The notes under the pieces were generated by a model. The model saw only the letters and a program-made list of their open reading frames with translations. It was not told where the DNA came from and did not search any database. From positions 51,304-115,303 of the forward strand of contig NZ_LIQZ01000116.1 of NCBI RefSeq assembly GCF_001418655.1: a stretch of DNA of 64,000 bases. Direction: 5' to 3'. The DNA comes from Streptomyces phaeochromogenes. GTDB lineage: Bacteria > Actinomycetota > Actinomycetes > Streptomycetales > Streptomycetaceae. This document shows, in pieces, positions 50,122 to 59,523 of the stretch (position 1 is its first letter; each line of letters starts with the position of its first letter). The translations under genes and the position numbers were made by a program.

Positions 50122-50999
50122 CCGCCCTCGCCGCGTTGGAGAACGCCGACATGACCACCGACCGGATCGCGGTGCGCCGCCGGTCCGTCTCCCGGCCCCT
50201 GCTGTACGGCGCGCTCGTGCTGTGCGCGCTGCTCACGATGCTTCCGTTCGTCTGGGTGATCAGCGGCTCGTTGCGCAGTCTCGACGAGATCCGCTCCGAC
50301 CCCGGTGCCTGGGTCCCTCAGCACCTCACCTTCGACAACTTCGCGCGGCTGTTCACCACAGAGGGCTTCGGCCGGTTCCTGGTCAACAGCGTCGTGGTCG
50401 CGGTCATGGTGGTGGCCGGCAACATCGTGGCGGCGTCGGCCGCCGGCTACGCACTCGCCAAGCTCGACTTCGCCGGCAGGCGGATCGCGTTCGCCGCGGT
50501 GATGGGCGCGATGATGATGCCGCTCACCTCGGTGTTCGTCACGCAGTTCGTGATCACGGTCGACCTGGGCCTGGCGGACACCCTCACCGGTGTCGCGCTG
50601 CCGAGCGTGGCGCTGCCGTTGTCGGTCTTCATCATGCGGCAGTACGCGATGTCGATCCCCGACGAACTGCTCGAAGCGGCCCGGATCGACGGCGCGGGGG
50701 AGTTCCGGATCTTCTTCGGGATCTTTCTCCCGCTGGCCGGACCCGCTGTCGCGACGATCACGATCATGTCGTTCCTCAGTTCGTGGAACAACTTCCTCTG
50801 GCCGCTCATCGTCGCCCAGAGCATGTCCAGTTACACACTGCCGGTGGGCCTGGCCGCCACCAGTCAGGCCGCGGCGCACGTCACCGACTACGGTCTGCTG
50901 CTCGCCGGGGCGATCGTCGTGATGCTGCCGGTGCTGGTGCTCTTCCTGTTCCTGCAGCGCTACTTCGTGCAGGGCGTCGCCGGAACGGGAATGCGGTGA
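50118..50999 (+). CDS. carbohydrate ABC transporter permease, MalG type
   Basis: 293 residues; six helices with EAA loop EAARIDGAGEFRIFFGIFLP near 190 and the WNNFLWPLIV segment typical of MalG-type subunits. ATG overlaps the previous stop (ATGA); its own stop overlaps the esterase GTG by four bases. No ATPase gene in the operon. Confidence 0.92.
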   Translation: MTALAALENADMTTDRIAVRRRSVSRPLLYGALVLCALLTMLPFVWVISGSLRSLDEIRSDPGAWVPQHLTFDNFARLFTTEGFGRFLVNSVVVAVMVVAGNIVAASAAGYALAKLDFAGRRIAFAAVMGAMMMPLTSVFVTQFVITVDLGLADTLTGVALPSVALPLSVFIMRQYAMSIPDELLEAARIDGAGEFRIFFGIFLPLAGPAVATITIMSFLSSWNNFLWPLIVAQSMSSYTLPVGLAATSQAAAHVTDYGLLLAGAIVVMLPVLVLFLFLQRYFVQGVAGTGMR

Positions 51000-52423
51000 C
51001 CCCCATGGACTCGTTCGACACGCCCGGCGAGCGAAACGAGACGAGGGTCCGCCCGGCCGAAGTTTGGGAGACCGTCACCGTCCGCGCGCCGGCGGGCACG
51101 GTCATCGGCCGTCGCACCGGCTCGGTTCGGCGCTTCCTCGGTATTCCGTACGCCGAAGCTCCCACCGGCGCACGGCGGTTCGCAGCGCCGGCCCGCCGCG
51201 GCCGGTTCACGGAGCCGTTCGACGCGTCCCGGCACGGTGCCACCGCGCAGCGCGTGCCGCTGTTCGCCACGACCACGGTGCCGGAGCCGTCGGTGCCGGG
51301 CGACGACGTGCTGAACCTAGGGATCGTCGCGCCCGACGCCGACGACGACCGCGAGCCCTTCCCGGTTCTGGTGTGGATCCACGGCGGCGGCTTCCTGGCG
51401 GGGAGCCCGGCCAGCCCGTGGTACGACGGCCGTGCCTTCGCCCGCGACGGCGTGGTCTGCGTCACCGTCGGCTACCGGCTGGGCGTCGACGGATTCGCCG
51501 TACTGGACGGCGTCCCGGCGAACCTCGGGTTGCGCGACCTGCTGCTCGCGCTCGACTGGGTGCAGGACAACATCGCCGCTTTCGGCGGCGATCCGGACCG
51601 GGTCACCGTCGCCGGTCAGTCGGCCGGGGGAGCGGCGGTCCTCGCGCTGCTCTCGTCGCCCGCGGGCAGCGGCCGTTTCCACCGTGCCGCCGGCCTGTCC
51701 GGTGGCATCTTCGCGGCAGACGGGGACGCGGCACGCGACTTCCTCGGGCGGCTCGGGCACCGGCTTGGTGTGCCGCCGACGCGAGCCGGATTCGCCGACC
51801 GCGCCGTGGAGCACATCCAGCAGTGCGTCATCGACCTGCGGGACGAGCAGGGCGACGCCATGCCGGCGCTCGGCCTGTTCGTCGGCGACGACATTCTGCC
51901 CGCGCCCATCGCCGACGGACTCACCCGGCACGGACACGCCGTACCGCTGCTGCTCGGCGCCACGGGCGACGAATTCGACGGAGACACCACCACCAGCACA
52001 GCAGGCAGCCGCGAGGCAGGCACCCGGGTGACGGACACCCTCTTCCGCGTCGCCTGCCCGCGCGTCGCGGCCTCCCGCCGCGACGCCGCCGCCGGCACCT
52101 GGCTGTACTCCTTCGAATGGCCCTCCCCGGTGCTCGGTGGCGCCACGCACTGCGTCGACATCCCGTTCTTCTTCGACGTGCTCGACGCACCCGGAGTCGG
52201 TGAAGCGCTCGGGCCGAACCCGCCAGGGGAACTGGCCGCACTGACCCACGCTGATCTGGTCGGGTTCGTACGCGGCCAGGAGCCCGCCTGGGCCAGGGCG
52301 ACCGGGACACTCGGCGACGCGGCTCGTGAATACGGTCGTCGCGGCGCTGCGCTCACCGCCGACACCACGGGCGTGTTCGATCCGGTGGTACCGGCGGTGT
52401 CCGGGGTGGCGGAGGCGTGCTGA
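50996..52423 (+). CDS. type-B carboxylesterase
   Basis: 475 residues of the carboxylesterase type-B/cholinesterase family. RRFLGIPYAEAPTGARRF is the classic N-terminal block, VLVWIHGGGFLAGSP forms the oxyanion hole, and TVAGQSAGGAAVLALL holds the nucleophile serine near residue 207; the acid is probably in the GDEFDGD segment and the histidine in GATHCVDIPF. Probably removes acyl groups from the imported glycoside, in the cytoplasm since no signal peptide is seen. GTG overlaps the permease stop; a second start, ATG 51005, is possible. Confidence 0.88.
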   Translation: MTPMDSFDTPGERNETRVRPAEVWETVTVRAPAGTVIGRRTGSVRRFLGIPYAEAPTGARRFAAPARRGRFTEPFDASRHGATAQRVPLFATTTVPEPSVPGDDVLNLGIVAPDADDDREPFPVLVWIHGGGFLAGSPASPWYDGRAFARDGVVCVTVGYRLGVDGFAVLDGVPANLGLRDLLLALDWVQDNIAAFGGDPDRVTVAGQSAGGAAVLALLSSPAGSGRFHRAAGLSGGIFAADGDAARDFLGRLGHRLGVPPTRAGFADRAVEHIQQCVIDLRDEQGDAMPALGLFVGDDILPAPIADGLTRHGHAVPLLLGATGDEFDGDTTTSTAGSREAGTRVTDTLFRVACPRVAASRRDAAAGTWLYSFEWPSPVLGGATHCVDIPFFFDVLDAPGVGEALGPNPPGELAALTHADLVGFVRGQEPAWARATGTLGDAAREYGRRGAALTADTTGVFDPVVPAVSGVAEAC

Positions 52424-53562
52424 TGTCCGGAATGAACCAGAGCGCCGTCCGACGCATCAACACCTCGGTCATCCTGCGCGCACTGGCGGTGTCGGCCGGG
52501 CCCATCACGCTGACCGAGCTCGCCGAGCAGGTCGGCCTCTCCCGCCGCACCATCGAGGTCGTCCTGGACTCGCTCGTCGAGGCGGGCTGGGTGACCGAAC
52601 TGGACCGCGTGCCGACCAGTGGCTGTGCAGGGCGCCCGGCCCGCCGGTACGAACTGCGGGCCGAACACGCGCTGCTGGCGGCCGTGCGCATCACCACCCT
52701 GGACGCGTCCGCGGTCATCGCCGACGTACGCGGCCGTGTCGTCGGCCGGGCGCACCGGCCGCTGCGCGCCTACCAGGATCCGCAGTCCACGCTCGACGAC
52801 GCGGCGGCACTCGTGCTGGAGGCGCTCGACGACGCGGGCGGGTCGGCGAACCGTCTTCGGGCCGGTGCTGTCGCGAGCGGTGGCGCGATCGACGACGACG
52901 GGGTCGTACGACGCCTGGTGCACACGACGCGCTGGGAAGGCGTGAACCTCCCCGAGGAACTCGCGCAGCGGGTCCCGATGCCCTGGTTCGCCGACAACGA
53001 CACCAATCTCGGTGCCCTCGCGGAGCGTTGGCGGGGCGTGGCCGGCGATCACGACAACGTCGTATGGGCGATACTCGGGAACCGGACCGGCCTGGGCATC
53101 CTCATCCGAGGCGCCGTGCACAGGGGGCTCGACGGTGCCGCCGGCGAGATCGTCGAAGCGGTATCGATGCCGACCGGCTCGGTGGAGAACCGCCCGGTGG
53201 CAGGGCTCACCTCCCCGGAACCGGATCGACGCAGGGTCGCGCTCGACCGCTTCGACGCGGCTCGTGCCGGTGATGCGACAGCGCTCGCCGAGGTGGACGA
53301 ATTCGTGGAGAACATCGCGTCGATCCTCACGACCCTGTCGTGGACGGTCGCGCCGTCGCTCATCGTGCTCGGCGGCGGTCTGGAGGACGCGGCCGATGTG
53401 CTGCTGCCCCGGGTGCGCAAGGCGATGCACGACGCCCGCACCCCCGCGGTCGAGCTGCGTGCCACGTGTCTGGGGCGCGATGCCGACCTCATCGGCGCCG
53501 TCAAGCTGGCACTCGATTCGATGGACACGCAGCTGTTCGGCCCGCTCGCCCCGAGCGCGTGA
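52423..53562 (+). CDS. ROK-family transcriptional regulator
   Basis: 379 residues. An N-terminal winged helix (ITLTELAEQVGLSRRTIEVV, residues 22-45) precedes a ROK sugar-kinase-like domain (AGAVASGGAIDDDGVV, FADNDTNLGALAERW, ILGNRTGLGILIRGAVHRG, and the GAAGEIVEAV segment). The zinc-binding CxCGxxGC motif of active ROK proteins is missing, as in several repressors. It lies inside the operon, its ATG sharing a base with the esterase stop, and probably represses the operon until a sugar ligand binds. Confidence 0.88.
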   Translation: MSGMNQSAVRRINTSVILRALAVSAGPITLTELAEQVGLSRRTIEVVLDSLVEAGWVTELDRVPTSGCAGRPARRYELRAEHALLAAVRITTLDASAVIADVRGRVVGRAHRPLRAYQDPQSTLDDAAALVLEALDDAGGSANRLRAGAVASGGAIDDDGVVRRLVHTTRWEGVNLPEELAQRVPMPWFADNDTNLGALAERWRGVAGDHDNVVWAILGNRTGLGILIRGAVHRGLDGAAGEIVEAVSMPTGSVENRPVAGLTSPEPDRRRVALDRFDAARAGDATALAEVDEFVENIASILTTLSWTVAPSLIVLGGGLEDAADVLLPRVRKAMHDARTPAVELRATCLGRDADLIGAVKLALDSMDTQLFGPLAPSA

Positions 53563-53638
53563 ACGCTCACCACCAGCGGAAGCAGGACAGCGTGGCAGAC
53601 GTCAGTACCAGGCAGCAGTACAGGACAGGAGTCTCCCT

Positions 53639-55183
53639 TTGACCGGCACCACTCGCACCAGCGTCCTCGTCGTGGGCAGCGGCATCATGGGATCAGTCGT
53701 GGCCAGACTGCTGCGCGACACCGATCCGGCGCTGGACATCACGATGGTCGAGGGTGGCAGTGCGATCGGCGAGGTCCCCGGCCTGCACCTGCACGACGTC
53801 GACGATCCGGTTCTCTGGTCGCGCTACAACGAACGGGTCGGCACCGGCATCCAGGGCATGTACACCGGCGCCGAGGTGGTGCGCGATGCCGCGGGCAGCC
53901 TCGACGATCTGACACCCGGCATGTTCCACGCGCTTGCCTTCGGAGAGGGCGCCGAGGCGATGCCCGCGACAGCGCTCGCGTGGAACGCCGGTGGCATGGG
54001 CGTGCACTGGACCGCCGCGACGCCCTGGCCCGCCGGGGACGAGGTGTTCGACTTCGGCGCCCCGGCCCGCTGGGCGACGGACCTGGACACCGCGCGCCGG
54101 GTGCTCGCGGTCACCCCGTCCGCGATCGGTCCGACCGACGTCGGCCGGATCGTGCTCGACGTACTGCGTCGGCGCTTCGACGGCATCGGACCGGACGACC
54201 GGCGGCCACAGCCGATGCCCATGGCCGTCACCACGCCGGCATCGGGCCCCATGCCGCGCACGGCTCCGGGGACGATCTTCCCCGCGATGGCGACCGGCGA
54301 GGACCCGGCCTTCACCCTGCTGACCGGTACCCTCGCGACCGCTCTCATCGTCTCGGACGGCCGGGTCGCCGGCGCCCGGCTGCGTCGCATCGCCGACGGC
54401 GCCGAGTCGCAACTCCTCGCGGACGTCGTGGTGGTGTGCGCCGACGCGCTGCGCACCCCGCAATTGCTCTTCGCCTCGGGCATCCGGCCCGAAGCACTGG
54501 GCCGCTACCTCAACGAGCACGCGTTCATCACCGCCCGGGTACTGCTCGACCCCGACCGGTTCGGCATCGGGCTCGACGCCCTGCCCCTGCCGCGCGTGGG
54601 CGAGTTCAGCACGGATTCGCTCTGGCTGCCCCAGAACGGAGCGGCGCAGCCGTTCCACGGCCAGATCATGAACCGAACGTACGTGGACGAAGACGGCCGC
54701 CCCCTCGCCCACTCCGTGGGCCTCTCGCTGTACGTGCCTGTCGAGTCGCGCCCCGAGAACCGGCTGGTGTTCTCGCCGACCGAGACCGACCTCGCAGGCA
54801 TGCCCCGAATCGGTGTCGAGTTCGGCTACTCCGACGCGGACCGCACGTTGCTCGGCCGGGCACTCGACGACATCCAGTCGATTGCCGAGGAATTCGGCCC
54901 CTTCGATCCCGCGACGGAGCGTGCGCTGCTCCCGCCCGGCTCGTCGTTGCACCTGACCGGCACCGTCCGCTCCGGCCCGGTCGACGACGGCACCAGCGTG
55001 TGCGGCCCGGACGGCCGGGTGTGGGGCTACGACAACCTGTACCTCGCGGGCAACGGCGTGATCCCCACAGCGATGGCCGCCAACGTCACCCTGACCGGCG
55101 CGGTGACGGCCGTACGGGCCGCCCGGGCCGTCGCCGCCCGGACCGCCGCGCTCGCCGCGCATCGAGAGGAAGTCCGATCATGA
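53639..55183 (+). CDS. GMC oxidoreductase, pyranose 2-oxidase / C-glycoside 3-oxidase-like
   Basis: 514 residues. FAD binds at VLVVGSGIMGSVVARLL. NAGGMGVHWTAATPWP (His123) is very like the flavin-attachment loop GGMSTHW of pyranose 2-oxidases; near the C-terminus SSLHLTGTVRSG and LAGNGVIPTAMAANVTLTGA supply the catalytic His and Asn of the GMC family. Bacterial C-glycoside 3-oxidases belong to this branch. It may oxidise a ring hydroxyl of the imported glycoside as the first step of cleavage. The start is a rare TTG at 53639 with AGGAG eight bases upstream; no ATG or GTG in frame is better placed. The stop overlaps the deaminase ATG. Confidence 0.83.
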   Translation: MTGTTRTSVLVVGSGIMGSVVARLLRDTDPALDITMVEGGSAIGEVPGLHLHDVDDPVLWSRYNERVGTGIQGMYTGAEVVRDAAGSLDDLTPGMFHALAFGEGAEAMPATALAWNAGGMGVHWTAATPWPAGDEVFDFGAPARWATDLDTARRVLAVTPSAIGPTDVGRIVLDVLRRRFDGIGPDDRRPQPMPMAVTTPASGPMPRTAPGTIFPAMATGEDPAFTLLTGTLATALIVSDGRVAGARLRRIADGAESQLLADVVVVCADALRTPQLLFASGIRPEALGRYLNEHAFITARVLLDPDRFGIGLDALPLPRVGEFSTDSLWLPQNGAAQPFHGQIMNRTYVDEDGRPLAHSVGLSLYVPVESRPENRLVFSPTETDLAGMPRIGVEFGYSDADRTLLGRALDDIQSIAEEFGPFDPATERALLPPGSSLHLTGTVRSGPVDDGTSVCGPDGRVWGYDNLYLAGNGVIPTAMAANVTLTGAVTAVRAARAVAARTAALAAHREEVRS

Positions 55184-55788
55184 TCGACATCGCAAAGGAA
55201 TACCGGGTGGTGCTCCCGACGTGGATCGACGACGAACTGGCCGCCGTCCCCGCTGTCATTCCCGACCGTGACGACCGGATGCGCCTCGTGCACCGGCTGG
55301 CCGACCGCAACTGGCGTGAGGGCAACGGCGGCCCGTTCGCGGCACTCGTCGCCGAGCGGGACACCGGCCGGATCGTCTCGGTCGGCGTGAACGTCGTACT
55401 CGCCTCCGGCGTCTCCAGCGCGCACGCCGAAGTCGTCGCCCTCGGACTGGCCCAGACGGCGACGGGCGGCTGGGACCTCGGTGGTGACGGAATGCCGGCG
55501 CACGAGCTGGTGGTGAACTGGCGTCCGTGCATCCAGTGCTACGGCGCGGCGATGTGGTCCGGGGTGCGCGGCCTCGTGGTCGCCGGCGAGGGCCCGGAAC
55601 TGGAGGAGATCACCACGTTCGACGAGGGTCCGCTCGGCGCGGACTGGGCCGAGCAGTTCCAGGCGCGCGGCATCGAGGTCGTGCGGGACGTGCTCCGGGA
55701 CGAGGCGCTCGCGGTGTTCCGCGGCTACCGGGAGGCCGTCGACGCCGACGGCATCGTCGTCTACAACGCGCGCGCAGGCGCCGAATGA
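55180..55788 (+). CDS. zinc-dependent nucleoside/nucleobase deaminase-like protein
   Basis: 202 residues of the cytidine deaminase fold. Zinc ligands and proton shuttle are visible as H82-A-E84 (SAHAEVVAL) and C117-x-x-C120 (RPCIQC). Size and EVVAL context resemble guanine/adenosine-type deaminases. A deaminase in a sugar-importer operon suggests a nucleoside or amino-substituted aglycone as substrate. ATG overlaps the GMC oxidase stop (ATGA). Confidence 0.83.
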   Translation: MIDIAKEYRVVLPTWIDDELAAVPAVIPDRDDRMRLVHRLADRNWREGNGGPFAALVAERDTGRIVSVGVNVVLASGVSSAHAEVVALGLAQTATGGWDLGGDGMPAHELVVNWRPCIQCYGAAMWSGVRGLVVAGEGPELEEITTFDEGPLGADWAEQFQARGIEVVRDVLRDEALAVFRGYREAVDADGIVVYNARAGAE

Positions 55789-55816
55789 TTCCGCCGATCC
55801 GAATGGAGAGACTCCC

Positions 55817-56761
55817 GTGGCACCACGCTTCGCCACCGACATCGTGACCTTCTACCATCCCGGATTCTGGGGCCTCGAATCCGCAGACGCCTTTCGCGAC
55901 TGGGCCGTCAAGAACCCCGAGCGTTTCTGGGACCGGACGATGGACGCGTTGGCCGAGGCCGGTGTCACCGGCATCGAGCTGACCTTCGCGCCGGGCGACA
56001 TCGACTCGGTCCTGCGCGCGTTCGGCGACGCGTCGTCGTTCCGCCATGAGTTGCGGGCCCGCGGCCTGTCGGTCGTGAGCGCCTTCATCGCCGAGAGCGA
56101 ATGCCCCGACTGGCGGGACAGCGACAGCCTGCCCGCGATAGTGGCCGATGCCGAGCGACGTGCGTCCTTCCTCGCCGACGTGGGCGCCGGACTTCTCGTC
56201 GCCGGGCTGCCCATGCGTGCGACGTCGGGGACGCGCCCGCCCTTCTTCGTCGACGCCGCGTACATGACCCGGATGGCAGACATCGCCCACATCGTCGGCG
56301 AGGCCGTCGCACAGCATGGGGTGAAGCTCGCCTTCCACACCGAGTCGAACAGCACCCTCTGGTACGAGAGGGACATCGACCTGTTCATGGCGCTGACCGA
56401 TCCGCGCTACGTGTGGCTGTGCCCCGACTCCTGCCACATCGCCCTCGGGGGAGGCGACCCCGTCGCCGTCGCGCGTCGCCACTCCCAACGCATCGCACTG
56501 GCGCACTGGAAGGACGCGGTCAAGCCGATCGACGTCGAACTCACCATCGACGAAACGGTCTTCGCCCAACAGCAGCCCTACATGACCGAACTGGGTACGG
56601 GCATCGTGGACTGGAGAGGATGGGCCGCCGCGATGTCACTCACCCCCGGCGCCGACATCGTGCTCATCGAGCTGGACGAGGCGGCCGATCCCGTCGCCGC
56701 GCTCCGGACAGGGACGGCCGTGGCGAAGGGGATACGGGCAGACGCCGGGCTTCTCTCCTGA
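55817..56761 (+). CDS. sugar phosphate isomerase/epimerase-like TIM barrel
   Basis: 314 residues of the xylose-isomerase-like barrel superfamily. IELTFAPGDI, KLAFHTESNSTLWY (with His and Glu at the metal site), LCPDSCHIALGG (Asp, His), LAHWKDA and a C-terminal VLIELDEA provide a typical set of metal ligands. Members isomerise or epimerise sugars, or cleave oxidised glycosides together with a 3-oxidase. Its place after the GMC enzyme favours action on the oxidised sugar. GTG start, GGAGAG eight bases upstream. Confidence 0.82.
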   Translation: MAPRFATDIVTFYHPGFWGLESADAFRDWAVKNPERFWDRTMDALAEAGVTGIELTFAPGDIDSVLRAFGDASSFRHELRARGLSVVSAFIAESECPDWRDSDSLPAIVADAERRASFLADVGAGLLVAGLPMRATSGTRPPFFVDAAYMTRMADIAHIVGEAVAQHGVKLAFHTESNSTLWYERDIDLFMALTDPRYVWLCPDSCHIALGGGDPVAVARRHSQRIALAHWKDAVKPIDVELTIDETVFAQQQPYMTELGTGIVDWRGWAAAMSLTPGADIVLIELDEAADPVAALRTGTAVAKGIRADAGLLS

Positions 56762-56902
56762 GCCGGTTGGCCGTCGCCCTCAGCGGTGGATCCCGGAGGA
56801 AGTGGATGCCGCGCGACCTGCGCCGCCCCGAAACTGGGCAGGGAACACGGGCCGGCCGGCGGCCCTTCGCCAAATGATCACAGTCTGGAAGGACGCACGA
56901 CA

Positions 56903-57967
56903 GTGAAGTCTCACATTGCCACCTCGACGCCCAAGTTCACCGTGCCGGCCGTCGACATCTCCCCCTACATCGGAGACGGTACGGACGAGGAGCGGGCGAG
57001 TGTGGCACGGCTGATCGACGCCGCGTGTGCCGAGGTGGGGTTCATCCAGATCCTCGGGCACGGCGTTCCGCAGCACGCGCTCGACGGTCTGAAGGGGGCG
57101 ATGGACGCCTTCTTCGCGCTGCCGCTGGAGGCGAAGAAGGCGTACCGCGTCGGCGGCGCCAACCGCGGATACAGCCCCCCGAAGAGCGAGTCGCTGAGCC
57201 TGAGCCTGGGACTTGAGTCGGCCTCGCGGATGAACGATTTCTTCGAGGCCTTCAACGTCGGTGTCGAGGCGCGTTCCTTCCCGCCCGAACTCGGCCTGTC
57301 CGAGGACGACTTCGGAATCAACGTGTGGCCGGACATCGAGGAGTTCACGCCTCGGGTGGAGGCCTACTTCGGTCACGCCTCACGGGTGGCACGCACGCTG
57401 GCGCGGATCTTCGCGGACGCCCTCGGCCTGACACCCGACTTCTTCGACGCGATCACCGGGCACTCCATCGACGTGCTCCGTATGAACAACTACGCCCTGC
57501 CCGAAGGCACCGTGGACCTGGACGGCGAGCTGATGGGCATGGGCGAACACACCGACTACGGGATCGTCACCGTGCTGTGGGCCGACCAGGTTCCCGGGCT
57601 CCAGGTGCTCGACCGCCACGGCACCTGGCACGACGTGGCGCCCGCGGACGGCGCTCTGCTCGTGAACCTCGGTGATCTCACGGCCCGGCTGACCAACGAC
57701 CGGTGGATGTCGACGCTGCACCGCGTCAAGCCGCCTGTCGTCGACGGGACGATCCTGCGGCGCCGCTCGGCCGCCTTCTTCCACGACGGGAACCCGGACG
57801 CGGTCATCGAGACGCTCCCCGCCCTGCTCGACGCGGACCACGGTCTCGCCTACGAACCGGTCACCGTCCGAGAGCACATCAGGGCCAAGCTGAACGGTTC
57901 GCGGCAGGGCAAGAAGAACGTGGCCGCGGTCCGCGAGGCCGCACGCGCCCGGGCCGCCACCGAGTGA
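56903..57967 (+). CDS. 2-oxoglutarate/Fe(II) oxygenase of the isopenicillin N synthase family
   Basis: 354 residues. VPAVDISPYIGDGTDEER and GFIQILGHGVP are the N-terminal DIOX_N signature; iron ligands are His and Asp in GEHTDYGIVTVLW and His in STLHRVKPP, and RRRSAAFFHDG holds the 2-oxoglutarate-binding Arg-x-Ser. Such enzymes hydroxylate or oxidise small molecules. It starts 141 bases after the isomerase on the same strand (GTG, GGAAGGA upstream) and is probably the last gene of the operon; there is no sign of a biosynthetic cluster. Confidence 0.9.
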   Translation: MKSHIATSTPKFTVPAVDISPYIGDGTDEERASVARLIDAACAEVGFIQILGHGVPQHALDGLKGAMDAFFALPLEAKKAYRVGGANRGYSPPKSESLSLSLGLESASRMNDFFEAFNVGVEARSFPPELGLSEDDFGINVWPDIEEFTPRVEAYFGHASRVARTLARIFADALGLTPDFFDAITGHSIDVLRMNNYALPEGTVDLDGELMGMGEHTDYGIVTVLWADQVPGLQVLDRHGTWHDVAPADGALLVNLGDLTARLTNDRWMSTLHRVKPPVVDGTILRRRSAAFFHDGNPDAVIETLPALLDADHGLAYEPVTVREHIRAKLNGSRQGKKNVAAVREAARARAATE

Positions 57968-58001
57968 ACCGCCCCGCACCCAGGCAGTCGCCCCGGGTCA
58001 C

Positions 58002-59342
58002 TCAAGGCCCGGGCCAGACGGCCGAGGCGTCGTCGCGGTGGGGGTCGGGCAGGCGGATCGGGCGTACGGGGATCGTACGGCTGTGTTCTTCGGTCACGGC
58101 TGCCCATGGGGCGGAGTGCCCGGAGTAGCACAGGGCTGTCAGGGCGAAGACGTTGTCGGCGTACACCTCGACGTATTCGCCGATCGTGAGGATGCGGAGG
58201 GTGGCGGCGGGTTCGGTCAGGACGGTCTCGCCGAGCCGGAGGCCGCCCGGGCCGGTGATCCACAGGTTCTTGCCGTCGCAGCCGACGGAGAGGGCGGGGC
58301 GGCCGTCGCCCAGGGCTTCGGTGCGGAGGGTGATTTCGACCGGCCCGGTGATGCCGATGTCGCCGACCGCGTGGAGGGCGGGCCGGTCGGTCTCCTCGCC
58401 GAGCCAGACGTTCAGGCCGGTCCACCATTCCAGGCGGGGCGCCAAATCCTCCCGTACGACAAGGGACTTGGGCTGGGCCAGCATGCCGCGGCAGCGCTCC
58501 CCGGTGTCGGTGAGGCCGACCTGACGGGGCGTGGTGTGCACGACGACCCGGGAGCCGTCGGGCGCGGCGACGACACGGGGGGCGTACGAGCCGGTCGGGC
58601 CGAGGGGGCCGCGGCGGGTCCAGGGGCCGCGCAGGCGGGGGGCTGTCCACGCCTCGAAACCGCGGGTGGCGCCGATGGAGCCGAGCAGCAGCCAGCCGCC
58701 GTCGTCGAGGCGTTCCAGGACCGGGCACTCCAACTCGTCGACGTCCCCGGGTGAGACGAGCGGCGGGTGGACCGTCCAGTGCTCAAGGTCGGTGGACGTG
58801 GCCAGCGCCACGCAACCGCTGACCTCCACCGGCAGCGAGGCGTCGCTCGCGCAGACGGCCATCACCCAGCCCTCGCCCTCGTCGTCGCGCACGACGAACG
58901 GGTCGCGCCAGCCCATGCGTTCACCGGTGCGGTACCAGCGCGGGTCCGCCTCGACGACCGGACCGGTGCCGTGGCGCCGCCAGCCCGTGCCGTCGGTGCG
59001 GTCGGAGTACGCGAGGCCGACGGACTGCAGGGGCCAGCCGTCCGCCGTCAACCCGCTCACTCCCGTGTAGAACATGGCCATTCCGCCGTCGTGCCGCAGC
59101 GGGTGCATGGTCCACACGGCCTGCTGGTCGAAGCGGCCGGGCAGCCCGTTGCCGAAGGCGGTGCCCTGGGGCTGCCAGCGGACCAGGTCGGAGGAGGTCG
59201 CCCGGCCGTAGGAGGTCTCCATCCGCAGGTGGTCGAACTCCGCCGTCCAGGGCCCCTGCAGGTGCAGCACCGTGTACGTGCCGTTCTCGTCGCGCAGCAG
59301 GGCGAAGTCGTTCACGCAGAGGCCGGGCGGGGCGTATCGCAT
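58002..59342 (-). CDS. GH32-like glycoside hydrolase (beta-fructosidase type)
   Basis: 446 residues, five-bladed propeller family. NDFALLRDENGTYTVLHLQG supplies the first-blade nucleophile region, GWRDPFVVRD the R-D-P stabiliser motif and DELECPVLERLDDGG the E-C acid/base motif of clan GH-J. A C-terminal beta-sandwich (about 330-446) is normal for GH32. No signal peptide is seen, so it acts on imported oligosaccharide, likely a fructoside. It is divergent from the LacI regulator with a LacI-type palindrome between. ATG 59342 with AGGAA upstream; an open frame continues to 59423. Confidence 0.83.
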   Translation of the reverse strand: MRYAPPGLCVNDFALLRDENGTYTVLHLQGPWTAEFDHLRMETSYGRATSSDLVRWQPQGTAFGNGLPGRFDQQAVWTMHPLRHDGGMAMFYTGVSGLTADGWPLQSVGLAYSDRTDGTGWRRHGTGPVVEADPRWYRTGERMGWRDPFVVRDDEGEGWVMAVCASDASLPVEVSGCVALATSTDLEHWTVHPPLVSPGDVDELECPVLERLDDGGWLLLGSIGATRGFEAWTAPRLRGPWTRRGPLGPTGSYAPRVVAAPDGSRVVVHTTPRQVGLTDTGERCRGMLAQPKSLVVREDLAPRLEWWTGLNVWLGEETDRPALHAVGDIGITGPVEITLRTEALGDGRPALSVGCDGKNLWITGPGGLRLGETVLTEPAATLRILTIGEYVEVYADNVFALTALCYSGHSAPWAAVTEEHSRTIPVRPIRLPDPHRDDASAVWPGP

Positions 59343-59434
59343 GCACAGTTCCTGTCGGCTCACAGCGCCCAAACGCATGCGCTGACCATTGACCAAAGCG
59401 GTATCTCTTGGGAATCGGCCCAAGTAAATATGAA

Positions 59435-59448
59435 CGCAAACGCTTGCG
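59435..59448. promoter_or_regulatory. LacI-type operator CGCAA-ACGC-TTGCG
   Basis: A 5-4-5 inverted repeat with a central CG in the 181-base divergent region between the GH32-like gene and the LacI gene, in an AT-rich patch. It fits the GCAAACGNTTGC form common for LacI regulators of actinomycetes. Confidence 0.7.
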
Positions 59449-59523
59449 CAACAGCGAGGCCAGGTTTACGGTCACGTCACTCGCAGATCACACCGCCGTG
59501 AAATCAACGGGAGGAACTGAGCC

